Assembly (NCBI GenBank): GCA_033557675.1
Contig: JAWQRM010000445.1
Location: forward strand, 1-22,567
DNA length: 22,567 bases
Reading direction: 5' to 3'
From: Coptodactyla brooksi
Lineage: Eukaryota > Arthropoda > Insecta > Coleoptera > Scarabaeidae
Part shown: positions 16,761-22,567 of the stretch, one piece after another
Position numbering within the stretch: position 1 is the stretch's first letter
How the letters are laid out: every line of letters starts with the position of its first letter
The notes under the pieces: model-generated
Told to the model about the DNA's origin: nothing
Seen by the model: only the letters and a program-made list of their open reading frames with translations
Database searches by the model: none
Program-made: the position numbers and the translations under genes

Positions 16761-17575
16761 CAAACATGGTCTCAAAATTTTTAACTGCTGTTAGAGAACT
16801 CATTCCAAACTACCTGATATCCAAAAATGGACAGTTTTTCCGGCTAGATCTCGTAACTTGTTTGCATGCGAATGCTTTCTTTGGAGGTTACTTAAGAGTA
16901 AAGTGTATGTTGATCAACCATAAATGTTAGGGAATGTTAAATAAAAAATTCATGCAAAAAATGGTAAGTAATGGAAAATTTTCGTTCCCGACTACAGGAC
17001 TGCTTAAATCACAATGCTGCCTATCTATCAAACATTATATTTTACTGTAGCTTAAGATTGATAGGTCCATTTAATTGGTGTTTTCATCACTACTGATTAA
17101 AATTTAAAAAAATTGATCAATTTCTCAGGTAAACAGAAAATAGCTGAAAACTCAAACGTTAGCTGTGTTTTTCGAAAGCACTATGTTAATGCCGTAAAGT
17201 CAAGGTCCACTTGAATTTTTCCCAAAAATTAAAAGCTTATATCATTACACAAAAGGACAGATGTTAGACAAATTTTTACTCAACCATCAATTTTCTTACT
17301 AATAAGTGGCACATATTTGTTACCATTTGAAACCAGCTCTTTGATATCTCTCTTCATAAAACAGGTTTCTCCTGTGACACTATTAATTTGGACTATACTG
17401 TGTTATGTGTTTGGCATTTATGGAATAAATCCTCATTTTTCTTCACTGCCATTGACGTGAAAAGAAATCGTCTAGGTTATTTTTGCTTCTAGATGGGATT
17501 TGATTACTCTTCTTCTTGACATATATCATTCATACTTGTCTTTAGAAATATTGACCTATTCTGTTATATTTTTAG
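16761..17575. other. Intron sequence, nothing recognised
   Basis: No further transposase block, tRNA-like sequence or clear repeat was found. It ends with the acceptor ATTTTTAG at 17575. Confidence 0.4.
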
Positions 17576-18303
17576 GAAATTGGATCCCAACTATATGATG
17601 TATTACACGTGGTCAATTCCTTCAGGTGCTAGAGTATTATGTTGGGAAGCAGGATACAAAAAGGAAATAGAGGATGACTTAAGAAAAGATGGATGTGGTG
17701 ATTATCAAATTGCGGAAGGCAACCATGTCTTTTGGACATCCTTCCTTGATGGTATGCAACGCACTCTCCTATTTACATGCAATCCACTTGTTGCTGAAAA
17801 CGCAGAGACTTCACAAATATTAGAAAAAATAGATCAAGAAATTACCCTTTCGATATTTGGTGTTGGGTTTTCATTGGTTAATAATAATACGAGGCGGGAA
17901 GTAATGTATATTGGCATTGCCAGTAGTGGTATTATATGGGAAACTTGTAAACATGGCTCTACCCGGTACAAGCAAATGAGTTCACGTGAGAGTGCAGCCA
18001 TGGAAGCCTCTTACAGACAGTACACAGCTATGAAAGATACTTCTGATGAGCTGTTGGGCAGAATGGTAATAGATGCAAAAACGGAAGTTAACTTCGATTC
18101 TAATGAAATGTTAAGGCCGCACCTGAGAAAAATCAGAAGAACATTTTTGACTGGTTTGTGGGTCCAGATGACCACCAACCCTTATATGCTGCAACTTCAT
18201 GCCAAAGTTAATAGACTGCAAATAGATAATCAAGTATACGATTGTATGTTTCCTGTAGTTTTGGCACCTGTTTCATTACCAAAAAGTGTTGTTGGAACTG
18301 AGG
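17576..18303 (+). CDS. Vps13: Vps13 exon j (728 nt), end of VAB and following domain
   Basis: The largest exon. The first G completes a Met codon begun in exon i, followed by KLDPNYMMYYTWSIPSGARVLCWEAG (YTW-x-P-x-G closes VAB in VPS13 proteins), FWTSFLDGMQRTLLFT, EITLSIFGVGFSLVNNNTRREVMYIGIASSGIIWE (the best conserved block), LRKIRRTFLTGLWVQMTTNPYMLQLHAKVNRLQIDNQ and CMFPVVLAPVSLPKSVV. The donor GTAAGT starts at 18304, phase 1. No gap against the VPS13A order is apparent, so the exon looks complete. Confidence 0.95.
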
Positions 18304-18357
18304 GTAAGTTTAATAATAATCAGACGTTTTATGTCATATGATTAAATGTATTAATCA

Positions 18358-18433
18358 AATTATGATCATTCGATCATAATTATATTTCATATATTATAAT
18401 CATAATTATTACTTATAATCATATATTATAAGT
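18358..18433. repeat. Pair of AT-rich hairpins shortly after the exon j donor
   Basis: AATTATGATC (18358-18367) pairs with GATCATAATT (18372-18381) across 4 nt. ACTTATAAT (18411-18419) pairs with ATTATAAGT (18425-18433) across 5 nt. Confidence 0.65.
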
Positions 18434-18911
18434 TACTGCAATAAATTAGCAGTAGTATACTACACTACCTGTTTGAACTATTAATATAAATACTAGTATA
18501 AGAAAATATTTTTCTAAACATAATTTCAGAATATTTTTATTGGCATAGATTGCTCACTTAGGCTCCTTCAATTATTTGATCACCTTTTTGAATATTTCAC
18601 TATCTAATATACTTTGTATAGGAAAAAGTTCAATAGCATTTAACCCTTTATTGTGTTTTAACCCCTCGTTTACATTCAGCCCACTTTCGTAGCAGTGAGT
18701 AGGGAAGTGGGCATGAAAGTTGGCAGCGTGAGTAAGTAACTCACCCTGACACTGCTCTTGCCATTGCCACTGCCTGGTGCTCCCTTTGTTGGCGGTTTTT
18801 TGTGCGGAAGTCAAAGGACTGGCAGCGCAAGCATGCTTGCTCGTCTCCCGCAGTTGCTACCGAGTGTGTGAAGGGGAAGGAGTTATCGTTATTGAGTGTC
18901 AATAGTCAATA

Positions 18912-19154
18912 GTGAATATGCAGATGAACTGGAGCAACGATTTAACAATTTGGTTTTTAGAACTTTACTCGAATGAGAAAGTAATACAGGATTCAAGAGA
19001 TATAAATCACAAATTGGAGCACAAAGTGCATAGTGCATGGAAGAGGATTAGTTTAAACATGGACAATATTGAAATAGAAGAGTTAAAAGCTAAGAAAAAG
19101 TCGCTTAGGGCAACGTTTAGACCTCTATTAAAAAAAGAAAGTGTCAGGAAATAG
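18912..19154 (+). pseudogene. MADF/SANT-like accessory protein of the Harbinger element, N-terminal piece
   Basis: An open frame, with ATG at 18918 or 18924, reads MNWSNDLTIWFLELYSNEKVIQDSRDINHKLEHKVHSAWKRISLNM and IEELKAKKKSLRATFRPLLKK before a stop at 19152-19154. The W-x-x-x-x-T-x-x-F-LELY...W...H...AWK-I pattern is that of the MADF domain of the DNA-binding second protein that Harbinger elements carry; in studied families it helps the transposase enter the nucleus and bind the ends. The W/D usual after VI is changed (VIQDS). About 80 residues of a longer protein; the C-terminal part seems to be at 20270-20510. Confidence 0.7.
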
Positions 19155-19681
19155 AGAGCAAAATTTCGAAGAAAGAAAAGTCTTAGGTAAGAGAAGGAAA
19201 TTTGACATTCACGAGAACTTAGAAATATTTCGAGAAACCCTAAGAAAACGGTAATAAACATCCAGACAAACACCAAGTCCTTTTCATTATTGCAACCAAA
19301 TAGGCTCTTACAATAAAACTTTCCTTTCTCTATTCATGAGCAGAAATAACAATAAACACATTCGTCTTGGTAATAGCGACAACGCTGAAACATGTCGACT
19401 ACATTTATAAAAACAGTGTTTGTCTATCAGGAATCAAAATGCAACGAACCCACAATGTGCAAGATGAAGCAAGGAAAAAAACATATAAACACTTATTATA
19501 GTTATCACCTTCTTACCTAAATTCAAATTATGGAAATAATTAGCAAATTCAAATCAAATTTCCGATATTTTATTTGGTGCGCGTCTAGCCACATTTGGCC
19601 TCATAGCTGACGAACTGGCATAGTTTTATCTCAACATGAGATAAAACATAAGAGCCATCAACATGTCCGTCAACTATGGAA

Positions 19682-20265
19682 TCAAAAGTTCCTGGAGGTG
19701 TAAATGTTCCGAGAAGATCCACTTTTTCTTAAGAGATTATGTAACAAAATACAGGTGATAGTAATAAGTGGTACTTTTTCTAGGTTGATTTCTATCGGTT
19801 TTCTAAAAATTTGAAAAATAGATGTGAGCAGACCGAAAACATTTTCAACAATTACGTGAGTATTTGAAAGTTTGTAATTGAAAGTGCTTTCCACTGCGCC
19901 AATTTCATGATTACCTAGAAAAGGTTTCATTATATGTTTATGTAATCGGAAAGCTCCATCACCAAGAAATACATAAGGCACATTACCTTCTCTTTCAGGT
20001 AATGGGGCATCTGGTGGCAAATCAATAGTATCCCTGTCCATTTTTTGACAAAGTGAACTGGTTTGAAAAATTCGTCCGTCACCAATGCACCATTGACCAG
20101 CGATATCTGAAAAAATAAAACGATAATCACTATTAACCAATGCCATTAGTACCATGCTGTATGTACCCTCATAGTTATAGTATTCAGAGCCACTATGTGC
20201 TGGACATTGTATTATGATGTTCTTCCCATTTATAGCTCGTACGACAACAATCAAAACCGCTGCTT
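19682..20265 (-). pseudogene. Harbinger DDE_4 transposase, catalytic part
   Basis: The - strand reads INGKNIIIQCPAHSGSEYYNYEGTYSMVLMALVNSDYRFIFSDI, GRIFQTSSL, DTIDLPPDAPLPE, VPYVFLGDGAFRLHKHIMKPF, GAVESTFNYKLSNTHVIVENVFGLLTSIFQIFRKPIEI, ITCILLHNLLR, closely following the HARBI1-like family. The second Asp (GDGAF, 19958-19960) and the Glu (VENVFG, 19844-19846) are present, but the first Asp (usually DGKH) is Asn (20228-20230). Upstream of INGKN the FPNC-x-GA segment is disturbed by small indels, and the open frame continuing to 20389 is unrelated. A splice-like CCTAG lies at 20270-20266 on the - strand. Confidence 0.85.
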
Positions 20266-20269
20266 CTAG

Positions 20270-20510
20270 GAAAAGACAAAAGAATATGAATTTAGATGAA
20301 ATACAAAGAAAAATAAAAGAAAGTTTTGACACTTTGACTGAGGTTATTGAAAGGGAAAACAGTAGAAGATGAGTGTGATGTTTATGCAAAACTGTTAGCT
20401 AAAAAGTTAGGAAAATATCCTGAAAGAATGTAAGACAGAATTATGTACAAAATAGATGACCTTCTTCTGCATAATGCATATCCTAGTGAAGGCATCTCCA
20501 ATCTATGTAT
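20270..20510 (+). pseudogene. Harbinger accessory protein, probable C-terminal piece
   Basis: The + strand reads MKYKEKIKESFDTLTEVIERENS (about 20299), then, after a frame change, EDECDVYAKLLAKKLGKYPERM, a stop, and DRIMYKIDDLLLHNA. The D-x-YAKLL-x-KKL-x-K-PE...DRIMYKID string is the usual BESS-like C-terminal segment of MADF proteins. It lies between the two transposase pieces but on the opposite strand, and 1.1 kb after its own N-terminal piece. Confidence 0.6.
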
Positions 20511-20860
20511 TACCACAATCTCCACTACATACGAACATACATACCAGAAGGGAATGAAACACGGCAGCAATCAAGGATGCCTCAGTCACCAGTACAGATC
20601 ACTATACTGGAATGGAATGTAATAGCTCTAAACCGAATGACCATCTTAACGCAAGAAATCATAGTACCATCTAATTCTTCGAATATGATTGAAATGGCAT
20701 TCATAAACTCTTCCTCAATTACAAGATTGTAGCAACTTCATTTAGTTAATATATTTATTTTCTCAATGATTACTGTTCAGTTTTGAAAATTATTCTATTG
20801 TCCACCTATGTTATTAAACATATATTTTGTAATTTTATACAACTACTTTAGGTTTCTTAC

Positions 20861-21060
20861 CTTAATTTGATCCTTGAGAACAGAGTTAATAGCTTCGCAT
20901 ACTTCAGGCACAATTAAGAAGACGGTTGATGTTGCAACCTTAAATAAATAGTGTAGACTTCCATAACTATCCCCTGTTGCTAAATATCGTAAGGTTATTG
21001 CCAAAATAAACGTGTTTTTGATGGTATGGGTACTCTCTGCCTAGTCTGTTTTTGGTCAGC
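20861..21060 (-). pseudogene. Harbinger transposase, N-terminal piece
   Basis: The - strand reads LAITLRYLATGDSYGSLHYLFKVATSTVFLIVPEVCEAINSVLKDQIK, then a donor-like AAG|GTAAGA at 20861/20860. The L-x-ITLR-LATG-SY-SL-YLF-V-x-x-T-x-x-IVPEVCEAI pattern is the helix-turn-helix region before the DDE_4 domain in HARBI1-like transposases. The donor suggests an intron (20860 to about 20266) joining it to the catalytic part. Confidence 0.75.
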
Positions 21061-21552
21061 AAAAGTTTTGATCAGTTTCAATTTTGGTCAGCAAAAATTC
21101 GAAATCTACACGTGACATTCTACAAAGATTAGTAAACTTCCACTAGGTACTTACAGGGCACTATTAGGATGAATTGATTATCATGAATATCAACCATCTC
21201 CTCTTGTGACGACGACGTCTCTTTTCAATTGTATTTCTTTTTAAAACACTCACGTAATTATACAAATTCAGAACACAGAGTGCTGAAACTGAGACTATTT
21301 CTATGTTCTTCATTGCCCTGGGTGCCCTAGGTGTCGAATATGAAGAAAATATGAAGCGACAATGTAAACACTTGCTGTCTTCGATGCTGCCACAAGTATT
21401 TGGAAAGTAAATGCAGTAGCGCGACGAGCAGTGGCAATGGCTGAATGTAAACGAGGGGTTAAATTTTAAATGCCTTTTAAACACCAATTCTCGTTTTGAG
21501 AAGAAACACTTCACATTAATTTACTGTTGATATGTCTAATATCATATATCGT

Positions 21553-21640
21553 ATATATATATATATACAGTAATACCCTACTTAACGTGGGGAATATGTT
21601 CCAATAAGTTCAAGCGCTAAATGAAACAGTGTTAAACAGG
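21553..21640. mobile_element. AT microsatellite followed by a pogo/Tigger-like terminus
   Basis: A TA run (about 21552-21567) is followed by CAGTAATACCCTACTTAACG and GGGGAATATGTTCCAATAAG, resembling Tigger/pogo MITE ends (CAGT-x-x-x-CCTC-x-TTAACG). No matching inverted end was found before the exon at 21710, so this is a single end or a solo fragment. Confidence 0.4.
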
Positions 21641-21709
21641 ATTTGCTATTCTTTTGTAAGCAATACAATCTTTTGAGTCTAAAGACTTGTAATGTTTTTC
21701 TTTTTACAG

Positions 21710-21885
21710 TACATAAACCATTTGCAGAGCTGAGTATTGTACAAATGCTGATAAAACACAGCCAAATAAAGCAGTTTAAATACTTTAAGCTGCTTATACA
21801 GGAATTCCATATCAAATTGGAACTGGGTTTCATTACTGCTATCTCAGAAGTGTTCCAATTATCTCAGGATACGCTTGAAAAACAG
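21710..21885 (+). CDS. Vps13: Vps13 exon k (176 nt), region after VAB
   Basis: The acceptor TTTTTACAG ends at 21709. TA completes the phase-1 codon (GTA, Val), followed by HKPFAELSIVQMLIKHSQIKQFKYFKLLIQEFHIKLELGFITAISEVFQLSQDTLEKQ. PF-x-x-x-SI...S-I-x-x-x-KYFK-LIQE-x-x-x-x-L-x-LGFI is a well conserved VPS13A/C block. The donor GTTGAG (21886) is non-consensus after GT but gives a phase-0 join that reads on sensibly. Confidence 0.92.
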
Positions 21886-22011
21886 GTTGAGACTTGTTAT
21901 CGATTTACCAATGCTTTCTAAGATGTTACTAAATTTACATAGATCTTAGGAACCATTGGTTAAATCCAACCATTAACATTAATTGTTAATTTTTTAATGC
22001 ATATATTTTAG

Positions 22012-22247
22012 AAACAAAGCTTCTTACTTGATGCAGAATTTGTTAATCATCCATTATATCAACACGTATCTCAGCAGTCTTTACAAGAGCAAAAAAGTTT
22101 TTACGATCTCCTACATTTTTCACCATTGAAGATTCATGTTAGCTTTTCACTGGGGGGTGGAGGTCAAGCCATTGCGCCCAATGTTGTTACAGTACTATTA
22201 CAATCAATTGGTGTGACCTTGACTGACATGCAAGATGTGATATTCAG
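22012..22247 (+). CDS. Vps13: Vps13 exon l (78 codons plus 2 nt), before the ATG_C region
   Basis: The acceptor ATATTTTAG ends at 22011 and the donor GTAAGA starts at 22248, phase 2. It reads KQSFLLDAEFVNHPLYQHVSQQSLQEQKSFYDLLHFSPLKIHVSFSLGGGGQAIAPNVVTVLLQSIGVTLTDMQDVIF. FSP-KIH-S-SL-x-x-G...LL-SIG-TLTD-QDV-F matches VPS13A immediately before its C-terminal ATG_C/PH part, which is needed for targeting to lipid droplets and mitochondria in studied homologues. Those exons lie beyond the right edge. Confidence 0.94.
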
Positions 22248-22567
22248 GTAAGAACATGCACTTATTCTTTTTATGCCACAAAAACATGTAAATTTCACCA
22301 TGAAATGTATTCAAGAGATTCAAAAATTCTTTATTTGAGATATCCTTATTTTAGCTCAGAATCACACTTTTATTTGAAAACCATAATAATAATATATAGG
22401 ATATTGTGTAAAAACTAAATAAACTTTTGCAATCATACAGTCAGTCTATGGATAGACATAATACACAATAATTAATTTTAAAACGAAATGAACTACATGG
22501 TAGCGTGGTGAGAGAGGATATCTTAAGAGGCATTTCTCTCCATGAGTGGTTCTCTGAAGGTTAATTC
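22248..22567. other. Start of the next Vps13 intron, nothing recognised
   Basis: No continuation of the Vps13 frame (expected to resume with a strand near LAFYE in homologues) is visible to the window end. Confidence 0.55.

Larger units (their letters stand above)
18657..21463. mobile_element. PIF/Harbinger-type DNA transposon, about 2.8 kb, degraded
   Basis: The two ends are exact 25-bp inverted repeats: 18657-18681 begins TTTAACCCCTCGTTTACATT, and 21439-21463 is its reverse complement. Both have TTAA at the boundary, compatible with the 3-bp TWA target of Harbinger elements. Just inside the left end GCCCACTT...AAGTGGGC (18679-18712) forms a hairpin, and GCCATTGCCACTGC occurs near both ends. 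Inside lie a MADF-type accessory gene in two pieces on + and a DDE_4 transposase in two pieces on -. Both are damaged, so it is immobile by itself. It sits wholly in the intron between Vps13 exons j and k. Confidence 0.85.

Noticed and set aside
17580..18341. 253-residue stand-alone gene
   Set aside because: It is an internal Vps13 exon bounded by acceptor 17575 and donor 18304; the residues past the donor are intron.
20266..20389. N-terminal hydrophobic extension of the Harbinger open frame
   Set aside because: It is the antisense of the accessory protein piece and lacks similarity to transposase; a real N-terminus lies at 20861-21060.
1..22567. CRISPR array, operon, or bacterial or viral genome
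   Set aside because: There are no regularly spaced direct repeats and no compact gene packing; introns and eukaryotic transposons dominate.
22500..22567. Similarity between the window's start and end (TTTCTCTCCAT)
   Set aside because: Only about 11 bases match; this is too short to call a repeat.

Overview
The window is eukaryotic and most likely insect. It is AT-rich, has GT-AG spliced exons on the + strand, and its introns are packed with decayed DNA transposons typical of arthropods: Tc1/mariner relatives, pogo/Tigger, PIF/Harbinger with a MADF accessory gene, and fold-back MITEs. I cannot name the species.

One host gene spans the window: the C-terminal third of a VPS13A/C-type bridge-like lipid-transfer protein (Vps13), on +, incomplete at both ends. 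I place twelve exons: 4077-4652, 6836-6997, 7051-7329, 7451-7675, 8516-8731, 8875-8922, 12486-12692, 15175-15459, 15550-15698, 17576-18303, 21710-21885 and 22012-22247. They join without a frame break into 3287 nt (about 1095 residues). The first eight or nine exons encode the Vps13 adaptor-binding (VAB) domain, in which six repeats, each with a conserved Asn, can be read directly. The rest encode the region after VAB, up to the segment before the ATG_C and PH-like domains, which lie beyond the right edge. The first seven introns are all phase 0.

The introns, left to right. 1-4076: a long inverted repeat containing a tRNA-like sequence (405-619), pieces of a Penelope-like retroelement (about 880-1860) interrupted by two MITE copies, and a stop-riddled DD41D-type transposase pseudogene (about 2266-3310). 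4653-6835: a pogo/Tigger transposase remnant split by a 782-bp inverted-repeat element flanked by TAA. 8923-12485: a minus-strand LINE reverse transcriptase remnant, another MITE copy, several palindromes, and a fold-back MITE ending about 36 nt before a splice acceptor. 12693-15174: a transposon graveyard (HTH fragment, mariner pseudogene, Tc1 halves in opposite orientation). 15699-17575: a further transposase fragment and a hairpin. 18304-21709: a nearly whole 2.8-kb PIF/Harbinger element with matching ends, whose transposase and accessory-gene pieces are interleaved on opposite strands, followed by a pogo-like terminus.

No new functional system is evident. The most interesting points are the exon/VAB-repeat architecture, a tandem splice donor that could remove one VAB strand, the tRNA-bearing fold-back repeat, the interleaved Harbinger genes, and the fold-back MITE beside an exon. 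All family calls come from reading translations by eye, without any database search.
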